DNA from: Zanthoxylum bungeanum
Taxonomy: Eukaryota; Streptophyta; Magnoliopsida; Sapindales; Rutaceae
Direction: 5' to 3'
Assembly: GCA_019454045.1 (NCBI GenBank)
Contig: SKCR01007568.1
Coordinates: 1-64,000 of the forward strand
Length of the DNA: 64,000 nt
Below the pieces are notes generated by a model. The model did no database searches, had not been told where the DNA came from, and saw nothing but the letters and a program-made list of their open reading frames with translations. The position numbers were made by a program, and so were the translations under genes. Below, piece by piece: positions 22,006-34,275 of the stretch (the first letter of the stretch is position 1; the number at the start of each line of letters is the position of its first letter).

Positions 22006-23160
22006 ATGCGAGCCAGCACTTCTGCTATTCCTGGTTCATTTGCCTGCTCCTGGCTTTGTTTTGTTGCTGGAATCCAGGTGGTGGATAGTTCTGCTGTTGG
22101 AATCCAGGTGGTGGATTGTTCTTTTGCCATGAATTGTTGCTTCATGAAAAATTCGGATGATTCCTCCACCCTGGGTTGTAGGTGTTGGAATCTGGATTGT
22201 TCCCCTGTCTGTTGAAATTGTTGACATAATTCATCGTCTCTTCAAGTTGGTTTGGTTCTGGTGCTCTTTCATATGGTGAACTTGTGGATCCAGTGGTGAG
22301 AGTCTCCATAAATTTACATATCTGATCCAGCTTGGCGTTGACTGCTGTATTGGCTCCACTTTCATAAATTCCTGCAAATCTTTGGATCATGCTCATTTCT
22401 ATTGGCCACAAGAAATTATTGTTGGCCATTTCTTCGATTAGGTCCCAGGCTTGATCTTCTATTTTTTCCATAAAAGCTCCTTCTGCAGCAGCATCGATTG
22501 TGGTTCTAATCAGTCCATAAAGTACATTATAGAAAGTTTGGACTTGAAGCCATTTTGGAATCTCATGGTGAGGACATTTCTGGAGAAAATCTTTGTACCT
22601 TTCCCAAGCTTCGTAGAGAGTTTCCGAGTCTTGTTGTATAAAGGATGTGATGTCATTCCTCTACTTTCCAGTTCTGGCTGGTGGAAAGTACTTTGCAAGA
22701 AATTTGGTGGCTAAAGTGTTCCAAGTTGTGATGGAACCTGCTGGTAGTGAATGTAGCCAAGCTTTAACTCTGTCTTTCAAGGAGTATGGAAAAACACGCA
22801 GTCTCATTACTTCTTCAGCTTCTCGGTTATAATTGAAAGAGCCACAAACTTCCAGAAAGTTGCTGATGTGGGTATTAGGATCTTCAGTTGCTTTTCCCCC
22901 AAACTGCACTGACTACTGAATCATCTGAATGCATGTTTTGATGTCACATGCATTTTCTGGTAAAAGAGGAAGTACAATACAGGAAATGAAGCTGTCTACC
23001 ACCTGAATGGTTCTGTCTCGAATGGGTATTGATTGTGCAACTTCCAAAGGTTCAGGTTCCATGTTGACTAAAGCTTCTTGGCCTTCACGCATTTCCCTTC
23101 TCAACTTTCTGATGGTTCTTTCAATTTCTGGGTCAAGCAGTCATAGTTCAAAGCTTCTTG
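22006..23160 (-). pseudogene. Athila gag, copy III (tandem)
   Basis: The central part (22142-22471 and 22661-22909) is almost identical to copy II, with a stop near 22660. The N-terminal stretch (22913-23104, MRREMREGQEALVNMEPEPL) differs from copies I and II, which resemble each other there. This places the edge of the recent duplication near 22920 and, by homology, 21295. Confidence 0.82.
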
Positions 23161-23280
23161 TTCATCTCATGTAGTTTCTGAGAACCTGAAACACAAGAAA
23201 ACAAAGACAATAAGTAAAAAGAAATTAGATACAAGTAAAGGTATCTAACCTCAAAACTAATAGTGAAAGATAAATAAGTC

Positions 23281-23598
23281 CCCGGCAACGGTGCCAAAAA
23301 CTTGACCGGTGCTTTCACACACGTATAACGCAAGCGCACATATCGTTCAAGTAGTATAAAAAGTATCGATCCCACGAGGACTTAATACCTAATCTATTAA
23401 TTTTATGAGGTCAAATGATTACTAGTATCTAACATGTTGTTTGATTGATTTGAAATGGTGATGATTCTAAATTTAAAAACAAATAAATAAAATTTCACGA
23501 AAGTAGGTTTAAGAAAATTCAATATTAAGAAACTATCTAGGGTTGTGAATCTTTCCAATATATTTTAAAAGATGAAGTGGTTATTTCATGTTTATTCG
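23281..23598 (-). repeat. authentic Athila primer site and inner piece of 5' LTR
   Basis: The minus-strand primer site is tggcaccgttgccggg (23281-23296), 6 nt from the LTR end at 23303. LTR sequence continues to about 23593 and resumes beyond copia E at 31660. The joint with E shares tgttt (23589-23593) with both parents, indicating a microhomology deletion. Confidence 0.75.
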
Positions 23599-26300
23599 GC
23601 AACAGTTATCTTGCTCGGAATATTTCCAGCTCACTGTCCCGTTATTCAAACTTTATAGTACCGTAGTATTTAATTGTTTGGAAACTTGCAGCAGTGATCC
23701 CAGTCACTTCAAGTTCTCCTTCTCCATAGTTTAAGACAACATCTTTAGTTCTCTAATATACTAACAGATGTTCTTAACTTCAATCCAGTGACTATCACTT
23801 GGATTGACCCGATTGTGACTCCATATGCTCGAAGCATATGAGACACCAATACAAGTACATTTTAAATGTACAATTTCCCAGAGAGTGTTAACAACTCCAA
23901 ATCTATCCCAGTAGATCTTTATTCCTTGAATAAAGGTTGTTACTCCCCAGAATTCTACGGAGAATTTCTATTGAAAGAAAATATACATGAAAGCCAAGCT
24001 ATCACCATTGTTTTATGGGAATTTCATTGTCAGTGCCCTCTCCCACTAACCTCCTTATATACACAAGAATTATTTCGTTTTGAGTCAAATCATAAATCAT
24101 TATGATTATTTCAAAACGACAGTTCCAAGAACCTTATGCTTGCTTCAATCCAAACATGGATCGAATAACCCGCAAACCTTGTTTGTTTGGTTATACAAAA
24201 TCGTCAGGATGTTCTAATCATCCTCCAAAAGGTTTCCTTTCAGGAAAGCGATTTTGATCTGTAACTGACACATTTCATAAATGAAATATGCAGTTATCAA
24301 CAAGCATCTTCAAAATGGATTTACCATGGCAACAGGTAAAAGGTTGAACCGTTATTAACACAATTATGATAACGATACCTTTCCATCAAAAGCCCAGCTT
24401 TGTACGTTGGTATGTTGCCTTCCATGTATGTCTTCCTTGAAGACGTTTAATGTACCAATAGGCACAATGCCTTGTGGTACAACAACTAGTATCCAAAATA
24501 GTTGTTATATATGGAATCCATTTTGGACTCATGGCACTTTGCCAAAATAGGGAGTTGATACCTTGTATCATTTCCTCGTACGTAGTCGGTTGGTATTCCT
24601 CAATAAGATTTACATCTCTATGAGGTTAGATCAGAAACCCATACGCTAGGTTGTTTTCTGACTCTATCCGATCTACCCAGTTCTTGTGTATTCGAAGATT
24701 AATGGTACAGATTCATCATTGATGAACTGTTTGTGTTCCATTAAGGACTTCGTGCCTTGAATAGTATTACTCCGATTTTCATCGAGTATCACTATCCTCC
24801 CACTGACCACTGCATATCGGTATTCCTCTCAGGAAAACCGCATGGTGAGCAACAATCATATTGTTCTCATGTGAGATTTATAAGTACTATACTTAAGGTT
24901 TCCCTTAGGATAACCTATATTGGCACTTATCCAATTTGGGTTCTAGTTTGGTATCATCCAAACGTTATGCCTGGCATACCCAAATTATTAGGAGTGAGAA
25001 ACCCCGTTTCTTTCCTGTTCATATCCTATATGATATCTGTCAAACAGATTTATATGGAACCTTATTCTAAATAAGTTTTGCACTGTTAATACATATCCTA
25101 TTGAAGGAACAGTAGCTCAGAGCGACTCGTGATAAACCTTATCATGTCCAACAAAATTCGGTTTTAGTTCGGACACACCGTCTAACTGACGTGTCTCGAG
25201 AGGAGTCCTCATATGAAAGAATACTTACTCTTTCATTATGTATGAAACTTAATGCTTAAGTATTTTCATTACGGTCTTACCGCGATGGTATAATACTATA
25301 GCCGATCTGTTTATCTACTTCGTGTCGAAACTCTAAAAGTTTCCGAATTGTGTTCTTCAAAAGAAACACATAACCATAACGTGATGCCACATCCGTTAAG
25401 GTCACGAAATATTCATGTTCACATCTAGCCTAGCTAGATATGGGCCCACTTATTTCACCATGAATAGGGCTAACAGATCGGTGGCTTTCATACTATTACC
25501 AAGTAAATAGTGTTTTAGGTGTTTTACCTAATAAACTAGATTCGCAGACCTTATTTGAATAGTCAAATCAGTCCTAGTACCCACTCTTCAAAAGTGTGGA
25601 TATACGAGTCTCGTTAAATTGTGTCCTAGACAACAATGCCACAAATAAGTCTCTATTGATCAAATCAATTTGAGCTATTTATTTGTCATTTTATATGTTT
25701 GAGATTTTATTTATATTCAAAATATAAATTCTGTTATTTATATTAATGTATTTATCTCAGTATCATCTTTATATAATAAAACACTTAGTGTTCTATAATA
25801 TAAAGGTTTTTATCCGTAACGGATTAAACACTGATATAGAGATAATGTCTCTAGTCAAACTAGTTACATCATAACAGTTCCTAATTTAAGTACATACCCG
25901 AAGGGTAGTTCCTAAACTTAGGTATCTACGGTCGAAACAGCGACTTTCGTCCCGTTTCCGATTCGCAGAGCAATCTCAGCTTGAAGTCAGTATCCTGCTC
26001 AAAGCAGATTCTGAACATCAATACATATATTTTATGTACCACACTAAGTATTTAAAATCTAATTTCAATACTAGTAGTGAACATAACTTTGACAAACATT
26101 TTTAAAGTTAGAGCCTCGCCCTTTCTTTAATTCCTTTGTGTCTTCCATATCCAAATGGTAGTCACTTTGGTATATGTCAATTATCCTTTTCAATATTTTA
26201 GGAACCTTAGGCCAAGCCTTGGGTTTTTAGAATATCGAAACGATGTGCACCTCGTGCTACATCCCCAATTGCAAACTTTGACTTTATCTCCTCTAGAATA
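23599..26300 (-). pseudogene. copia E gag-pol remnant
   Basis: Minus-strand remnants of RNase H, RT (start region near 24386-24600, e.g. SAMSPKWIPYITTILD), integrase (25150-25200) and protease (25850-26060) are recognisable by collinearity with D, F and G. The stretch that would encode the RT YVDD motif is absent (near 24020-24030; shared with G), and the zinc-knuckle stretch seen in D and F is deleted near 26170. No product is possible. Confidence 0.78.
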
Positions 26301-29300
26301 GTCAATTAATTCTCCAAGAATTATAAATTGCAATTTTAATACTTCTTAAATCTAAAATTAGATTTATGACAAGTATATTAAATTAAGCATTAAAGTCATC
26401 ATCACATAAATCTTCCAAAGATTTTATGCTCTACTTATTTTGCTTAATTTGGGCGTAAGGTATAATAAGTTATTTTATCAAATAAAGTAACCTATTATTT
26501 ATTCCCAATTTGAAAATTAAATCATTTAAAATATTTTAATCCCAGATTATATTTTAAATATCCAACTTTTCAATTTCTTATCTTGATTACAATAGTCCAA
26601 CTATTTAATCAACGATTAGTGGTACTATACATATTATAATGATTATAATAGTCCAACTATATAATCAAATATAATCCAAATTAATTAACCTCAATTACAT
26701 TGATTACTATAATCCAATTATAAAATCAACTGTAAACTGAAATTAATTAATTCAAAATATTGATTAATATAATCCAATTATATATAATCAAGTATAATAC
26801 AGTCCAACTGTTTATTAAAACAACAATTTAAATATTAGTCCAACTAACATTTAATATTACGACGAAATAATTTAATGAGCGCGTATGGCGAGTAATTGAA
26901 CGAATATTGCAAATTCAATTCTTGCCTCCCACTATTTTTCGTCGAGCCTCTAACCCTCTGTCGAGTACTCGGGAAACCGTGTTTCCTAGTGGGCTAGGAT
27001 CCCGTTTAAATATCACACAATCTTGACTTTGGCCAACAAATTGTATGATAATTAACTAGGTAGATCTCGAAGATCAATTGGATCTCATCCAACTCCTAGA
27101 TCCAGTAGGTGGACATCCAAGTCCCAAACATATATCTTATATATGCCTATACATCGAATGTATACCCTAACCTTTTTCCTCTGAATCAACTAGGCCTTGG
27201 CTTTGGCACAACAAACCTAGTGATCCCAGTCAAGCGCGGACCCATTGACATGGAAGCTTCGTAATCAATGTCAATGGACAAGAAGTGGTCTTGACTTTGG
27301 CCAACAAACCACAACTTGGACACGACACCGATATGGAACAAAGCCTCGTGATTAAAACACATCTTTGACGGACAAGGGCTTGACTTTGGCCAACAACCCC
27401 TGCCAATCTCGGATCTTGAGTAAGAATCACTCAATGGAAGGAAAATAAACGCTTGATATTTAACGAGGGTTTTTCGCGTGCAAATTGGCTACCAATTTAG
27501 TTATCTTTGTTAAGGTCTCATCATCATACACCCTTAAACATGCATTCTAAATACATAATAAAGCGAGTATGAAAATAAATAATAATGATATGCGGATGGA
27601 TACTTTACATTGATCCTAGATCAAATCTCTCCCTTTCTCACTCAAGCTAGCACTTGTACTACTTCTACCCGTTACACTACACTTCTAAAGAAACCTCATT
27701 TACATTGAGGGGAATAGATGAGAAGAGAATACAAAGAGAATAGAGGTGATAAGGCTGGACTCGCAGGTCCAATTTATAAATCGAATTTATTACAACAATT
27801 TCTAAAATTGCCCCACCCATCTAATATCCATCCGATATACATTATTCATGCATCACAACCATGTATTCACTCATATAAGCATGCTATCAATCAATCTAAT
27901 CAAATTAATTAATCTGATAATTATGTGATCATCCAATGTTCAAACAACGATTTGATTTTGTTCGAGTCAAACTCGTTTTTGCGAATAAGTACTTAAAGTA
28001 CGAATTCCCGAATTAAATTAAACTACACAATTAAATCCAATTCAATTTGTATTTAATTCTAATTCACTATTTAATTCCAAATTAAATAACACACTTTAAT
28101 AATAAACCCTTTTCGACTTAAATTCCAAATTTAATCGCTACGGGTCTCAAAGCCCGATTAATATCCAATATTAATTTAATTAAAGTCTAATGGGCTTTTA
28201 ATTAATTTCTTAAGGCGTGGTCTTTTGGTCAACTCGGGTCAAACCCGCAACCAAAGTCCAATCCGGGATTTACCCCATAAGCCTTTAAATTAATTTTGGC
28301 CCATTAGGCCCAATTAAATTACAAAGGTCCATTAGTTGCATTTGGGCTTTATGGTTAAGGTTTTGGGCCCAATTGGATCCAATCCATTTGGCCTAAACCC
28401 AACTTGATAAAATCAAGCCCAATAGGCCCAATTACAACATTAGAAGCCCAAATCCAATTTAAGGCCTCAATAATTAAATTACATAAATCCAATTTAGCAA
28501 TTTAATTACTTAAAGTGCATTACATGATTAATCAACTAAATCAACATTTCCAAAACACTAAATTAGTCCAATTAATCATACTCAATTTCATCATCACATG
28601 TCCAACACATTAAGATTAAAATCAAACTCATTACATGCTTTACTTTATTCTTGGCAATAAGGTTAATTACATGTCCGATTTGTTTCAATCCAATAAAAAC
28701 CAATTCGACATTAAATCAACATACCCTCAATCGTTTCAAGTCATCCAATGATCAACGAAACAAAACTACCAAGAATTAGGGCATACTCCTATTCGGCCAA
28801 CACATCAAAATTGGGGAAATTTGTTCCAAACAATATTTAATCAAATTGATCCAACCAATCATCCATTAAGCATACTTAATCATCCAATTTCATAATTGCA
28901 TGCTCAATTCATTTTACCCAATTTCAAGTTTCATGACATACTTTCAAAATTGGGGAAATTTGTTCCAAACAATATTTAATCAAATTGATCCAACCAATCA
29001 TCAATTAAACAAGTATTAAGCATACTTAATCATCCAATTTCATAATTGCATGCTCAAATCAATTTTACCCAATTTAAGTTCATGACATACTTTCAAAATT
29101 GGGGAAATTTGTTCCAAACAATATTTAATCAAATTGATCCAACCAATCATCAATTAAACAAGTATTAAGCATACTTAATCATCCAATTTCATAATTGCAT
29201 GCTCAAATCAATTTTACCCAATTTAAAGTTTCATGACATACTTGGCAATTTGGGGATTTTTCGTCCAAATCGAATTCAATCCAATTGATTCCGCAATCGA

Positions 29301-29560
29301 CGTTAAATCATCATCCCGAATGATTTCCAACACTTCCAATTGTCAAAAATCAAAAATCCCAAGACATTAAAGAACATTACATATTCGGCCAAGGAGGAAA
29401 ATTTGGGGAAAATTGATCCAATCATATTTTCTTCAAATTGACCTAATCAATCTTCAATTCAAACACAATTAAGCATACAAATCCATCCAATTTAATTTAT
29501 CATGCTCAAAATCAAGTTTGCCCAAATTTTAGCCCTAACTTTTTTCATGCTTTTAACCTA
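26301..29560 (-). other. long non-coding leader of copia E
   Basis: Collinear with the leaders of D and F, with no supportable gene. It includes the AT-rich repeat field (26580-26860), three copies of the cttgactttggccaaca word (27018, 27290, 27380) and a local triplication at 28807-29240. Confidence 0.7.
28807..29240. repeat. three tandem copies of a 140-148-bp block in leader E
   Basis: Starts of aaaattggggaaatttgttc at 28807, 28947 and 29095. Each is followed by the same run through cataattgcatgctca. D and F show the block once, so the amplification is specific to E. Confidence 0.85.
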
Positions 29561-29574
29561 AGCTCTTGATGCCA
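29561..29574 (-). other. primer-binding site of copia E
   Basis: Plus-strand agctcttgatgcca, the opposite strand of the iMet-type site (tggtatcagagc in F) with an insertion and one change, one base from the LTR start at 29576. Confidence 0.65.
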
Positions 29575-29575
29575 T

Positions 29576-31659
29576 TGTTGGAGTTTCTATAGGTCCCAAG
29601 ATCAAAACTCAAGCATGAATCATAAGCGAATACAACGACGGAAGTGCGGAATACTTACATCGAGCGGTTGAGAGACGATTTGGGCAACAAAACGAACTGA
29701 AATTCTGCTCACTGCCCACTGCTCATGTGCGTGAACTGCAGCAGTTTGTGCTTCTGTTTTGCGCCATTTTGATCAAGAAAAACGAGCTCCAAGCTTCATC
29801 AAAACGTTCCTTGCTCATGGGTATACTTCCCTTATCACCTTGGCATAATCCAGGAGTGTGCTGGCACTCTTGTTTTGCCACAAAACACTTGCTTCCCTCC
29901 ATTTCTTTTTGTTATTTTCGGCAGTTCACTGCCTCACAAAACCAGAAATGGCGTGGAGAAGAGAGGAGAAGAAGAGGAGAGAGAGTGAGAGACTTTTTTA
30001 ATTTTCTTGTTCTCCTTTTGTTTCAAAAACCGTGAGAAGCAAAAATGAAAAGCAATGATAAGATATCAAATACCAAAATGAATTTTAATTAAAAAAACCC
30101 TCAAAAACCGTGAAAGGTTTTCCCTCCAAGGAAATTCAGCATATGCCATCATTATCTCACATTGAGAATAGAGACAATGTATCATCCCATAAAGGTGACT
30201 AGATACATCCATCATCTATTCGTGTCAAGTAATGAGATATCGCGATGTGATTTGCGGATCCACCCGTTTCAAAAACGAATGTGTCCGCAAACACTTTCGG
30301 GCTCGGTTTCGCTAATTCCGAATTAACGCATTTCCGTCGCGACGAGAATTAAATAATTTCGCCTAGAGAATTACTATTCACGTCGCTAACGAATTAATTC
30401 TAAATTAATTCGCTCGCCGAATTAAAATCTAATTTTAATTCCGCGTCGAAATCTAATTTCGTTTAATATATCAAATATATTAATTCCTCGATTAATTCCA
30501 AATCAATGTTTCTCTCTCTTCAATTGATATTTTATCCTAGATAAAGTGTCTCCGAAATTAATCCCAGATTAATTCTCTCTCTCATCATATTAATCCCAGA
30601 TTAATATAAGTGCGAGTCATACGTCATCGGTGAATCTTTGGGAAGCGACCCATGAGATCCCCGGATATGTTGGCAGTCAAATCGGTCATCGGACTATCCG
30701 AACACGTGAGTACCAAGTACTACGTTTTACCGATTTACAAGACAAGGTTGGCTTCTAGCAAAGCCCCAAGTCTACCCAATTCTCCGGTCATATTCATCTA
30801 AGAATATTTAAGATCTGTATCAAGCGTAGTATACAATTGTATTGTGCATATTGGCCCAGTATCGGATAGTCACGTGCTAGGCCTAGGGCTGGATAAGTGT
30901 CTGCCCCGTACGAAGCACATGTCGGATGTCTGGTAACTAGTCTCTATAATCGGATATACATGACCTTGTCATAATATCCCGATGGCCGCGCAGCACTTAA
31001 GAGCACTAATACCGTATCCCGGTGACATCATCTCCACTATGACTGGAGTGATACTTCCGTCTTGACATCACATCCAATACACTACGACTCTCTGATAAAC
31101 CCAGAAGTGGTGTACGCAGAACCGGTTAAAGCCTGTACCACCAAGACCAAAGTCTATCGATTATCGTAAGTATTTGCGATGTAAGTCTCAGGTTAAGACT
31201 ATACACACCTACCTTGATTTCGGCCTCCCATAGACACATAGTCATAATACCAATGGGATTCTGAAGGGTCTATCCAGAGCGAAGCTGTTTCCCGTACCAT
31301 CGGTGAAACAAGACCTCCTATCGCACTTGCATAAGTCTCCAACACTTATATATATGAGAACTATGCCGTTGTGCCCTCACAACGTACACAAGTACAATAC
31401 TAGCCTATTCCGCATTATCGATGTCAAGTCTCGATAATACTCCGGCTAGGGATATTTAATGATTAATCCTTCGGGGACTGATACTGTCTCATATCATTCT
31501 CAGTCCAGGAACTAATCATAGGGACCTCTCTTCATTTATATATCTATGGTGATCTAATCATAAATGATGAGAGTGCAATTTCCTTGTCACATAGTTAATT
31601 TGCTACAACAACACAATGATCTGTGCAAATAGTGACGCTATGGGTCATTTTGTCCAACA
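29576..31659 (-). repeat. 5' LTR of copia E
   Basis: Complete 2,084-bp LTR from tgttggagtttctatagg to ttgtccaaca. It is closest to copy A (1-1882). The terminal inverted repeat of its palindrome row has 9-bp arms (atattaatc and complement) against 7 bp in G. Confidence 0.92.
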
Positions 31660-32248
31660 GATCAATCTTATTAAAGGCCAGTTAACAAAACGCATTAAGC
31701 TTAAGACTTAATAAGTAAACCTAAAAATTACCCAAACTATAAAATAACCCCTTATAAACCGGTGATATTAGAATTCATCACAACCCTAGATAACTAACTT
31801 AGTTACTATTCATAACTAGGGCTAGTAAAATAAAAGACATAAAGTAAAAATGCTGAAAAGTAAATTTACAATAAAATAAAATGCTAAGGTAAAAATATAA
31901 CTTTTACTATTTACCATTCAGATATCTCCTTAATATAATGTATTAACTTGTGATAATTTGCAACCAGCCATATAGGCGGTACCTGATTAAGTCAATTAAG
32001 TCCAACCAGCCATAAAGCGGAAGGAACCAAAATAAACCTGCCATATAGGCGGTAAGAAAATTTAATTACCATCCGACCAATCTTGCGGTATCCTTGCTTA
32101 GTCAGGTTAAAAAAAGTTTAAAATGAATTACCAACAAACCAATATAGCGGTATCCTTATTAAGTAAAATTTAAAATAGTGAATATAATATAATTAAGGGA
32201 GATTAATCTAAATAGAAATAGTAAAAGAATTACCTTTCACCCTAGCAG
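31660..32248 (-). repeat. Athila 5' LTR, middle piece
   Basis: Sequence between copia E and copia F. Its right half (from about 32082) matches 3323-3495 of the 3' LTR. It ends in the TSD of F (32244-32248, agcag) and continues at 42211. No gene is seen. Confidence 0.8.
32244..32248. repeat. left target-site duplication of copia F
   Basis: agcag here and agcag at 42206-42210. The undisturbed equivalent in the other Athila LTR (about 3490-3500) reads ctagtaggg, consistent with a single copy before insertion. Confidence 0.92.
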
Positions 32249-34261
32249 TGTTGGACAGTTATGACCCATAGCATCACTATTTGTACAGATCATGGTGTTG
32301 TTGTACATATTAACTATGTGACAAAGGAAATTACACTTTCATCATTTGTAATTAGATTACCAAGATATATAAATGATGAAAGGTCCATATGATTAGTTCC
32401 GGATTGTGATGATATGAGACAGTATCAATCCACGAAGGTTTAATCATTAAATATCCATAGTCAGAGTATTATCGAGATTGGACATCGATAATGCGTAAAA
32501 GACTAGTATTTTTTGGAAGCATAACGGCATAGTTCTCATATAATTGGGTATAGGATACTCATGCAAGTGTAAAAGGAGGTTGTGTTTTACCGATGGTACA
32601 GAAAACAGCTTCGCTCTGGATAGACCCCTCAGAATTCCATTGGTAGTATGACTATGTGTCTATGGAAGTCCGAATCAGGGTAGGTGTATTTGGTCTTAAC
32701 CTGAGACTTGCATCGCTAAAACTTGCGACAATCAATATACTTTGGTTTTGGTCGTCCAGGGCTTTAACAGGTTCTGTGTACGCCTCTTCTGGGTATATTG
32801 AGAATCGTAGTGTATTGGGTGTGATGTCAAGACGGAAGTATCACTCCATTCATAGTGGAGATGATGATCACGTAGGATACGGAACTGGTGCTCTTATGTA
32901 CTGCATTCATCAGGATAATATGACTAGGTCATGATTATCCGATTATAGAGACTAGTTACCAGAGATCCGATATGTGCTTCGTACGGGACATACACAATTC
33001 CAGCCCCAAGCCTTGCACGTGACATTAGATGCTGGATCGAAATACGCAATACTACGTATACTACGCCTGATATAGATCACATATTCCAGTAAGAATATTT
33101 CTGGAGAATTAGGTAGGCATGGCGCTTTGCTAGAAGCCAACCTTGTCTTGTAAATCGGTAAAAACGTAGTACTAGGTACTTACGTGTTCGGATAGTCCGA
33201 AGACCGGATTTGCTGCCAACATATCCGGGGATCTCATGGGTCACTTCCCGAAGATTCACCGATGATGTATGACTCGCACTTTATTAATCTGGGATTAATT
33301 AGATGAGAGAGAAAATTAATCTAGGATTAATTACGGAGATATTTTATCTGGGATAAAATATTAATAAAAGAAGAGAGAGAACGATTAATTTGGAATTAAT
33401 CGATAAAATAATTATTCGATATATTATACGAAATTGGATTTCGACGCGGAATTAAAATTAGATTTTAATTCGGGCGAACGAGTTAATTTAGAATTAATTC
33501 GTTAGCGATGTGAATAGTAATTTTGTAGGCATAATTATTTATTAAATTTGATTTAATTACGTCGCAACGGAAAATTCGTTAATTCGGAATTAGCGAACCC
33601 GAGCCCGGGAGTGTTTGCGAGCCCTCTCGCATTTCGAATCAAGTGGGGCCCACAAGTCACATCAAGCGTCGTCAAATCACTAGTCAATCAAGTGATAAAA
33701 GTCACATCACTTTGAGTGAAGTGTGCTTGTCATCATGATGTGAATAGTGATGGATGATTAGTGAAAAGCTTTGATGGCTGAAAGACATTATCATATTTTA
33801 TTACATGGTGTTTGACTTTCAAAATGTGTATTAGATACACAAACACACATCATCTTCTCTCTTTTCTCTCTACAAGTTTCGGCCATGGTGGCCTTTTTCT
33901 CTCCCACCAATTCGGCCAAGGGCAATTTTGTTTCTTTTTTTCTTGGCAAGGCCAAGAATCACAAAGAAGCTTAGGAAGATTTTGTGGCAAAATTTTCCAT
34001 GTGCTAGCACATCAAAGAGTCATACAAGGTGATAGGGAAACCTTTCCATGAGCATGGAATCACATATAAAGCTTGGAGCTTGAAGATGTCCATGGCTGCA
34101 CAAAAGGGGCAAAAACCGTGAGCTTCTACCTTGGAAGGAAGAAAAGACTTTTTTTCATCGCATCCAAAACCGATCAAGTAAGTATGATTCCGCCATATTT
34201 CATTGTTGTATTCACATGTTTCTTGCTTAAATGATCCTTGGGACCTTAGAGAAACCCAACA
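32249..34261 (+). repeat. 5' LTR of copia F
   Basis: It starts tgttggacagttatgaccc and ends gagaaacccaaca. A possible TATA box (catataaa, 34063-34070) lies about 190 bp before the LTR end and also occurs near 42008 in the 3' LTR. The inverted-repeat row lies at 33283-33503, upstream of it. Confidence 0.92.
33283..33503. other. row of inverted repeats with three-base spacers, LTR F
   Basis: Arms and spacers read directly: attaatc/TGG (33283-33299), aattaatc/TAG (33314-33332), gatattttatc/TGG (33338-33362, one mismatch), cgattaatt/TGG (33382-33402), cgaaat/TGG (33429-33443), gaattaaaat/TAG (33449-33471), aacgagttaatt/TAG (33477-33503, one mismatch). In each the right arm is the reverse complement of the left. 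The spacer is always T-N-G, the complement of the C-N-A spacers in minus-oriented LTRs. Confidence 0.9.
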
Positions 34262-34262
34262 A

Positions 34263-34275
34263 TGGTATCAGAGCC
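34263..34275 (+). other. primer-binding site of copia F
   Basis: tggtatcagagcc, the standard complement of plant initiator-Met tRNA 3' end, one base after the LTR. Confidence 0.92.

Larger units (their letters stand above)
18754..23598 (-). repeat. three head-to-tail 1,626-bp gag-leader-PBS-LTR units
   Basis: Unit boundaries are about 18754, 20380, 22006 and 23598 (last unit cut by copia E). Each holds gag from its C-terminal Gln/Pro-rich part back to the N-terminus, the leader, a primer site and about 330 bp of LTR 3' end. The novel LTR/gag joint (attatgcg/agccagcac) occurs twice, at 20380 and 22006. LTR parts of units 1 and 2 are almost identical, and gag parts of units 2 and 3 are almost identical. 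Gag of unit 1 and the LTR part of unit 3 are the diverged ones. Confidence 0.88.
23599..31659 (-). mobile_element. Ty1/copia element E, minus, 3'-truncated
   Basis: Internal region and intact 5' LTR of a copia element like D. The 3' LTR, polypurine tract and about 340 bp of the RNase H end are missing: sequence starts at the attcggcaacag block that lies at about 7690 in D and 62350 in G. The outer end of the 5' LTR abuts Athila LTR at 31660. Confidence 0.88.

Noticed and set aside
18754..23598. The tandem units as a CRISPR-like or satellite array
   Set aside because: The 1.6-kb units carry gag, primer site and LTR sequence, and only three exist. This is an element-internal duplication.
31660..32248. 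Piece interpreted as an independent repeat or solo LTR
   Set aside because: It matches the left part of the Athila 3' LTR, ends exactly at the F target duplication and continues at 42211, so it is a piece of the same 5' LTR.
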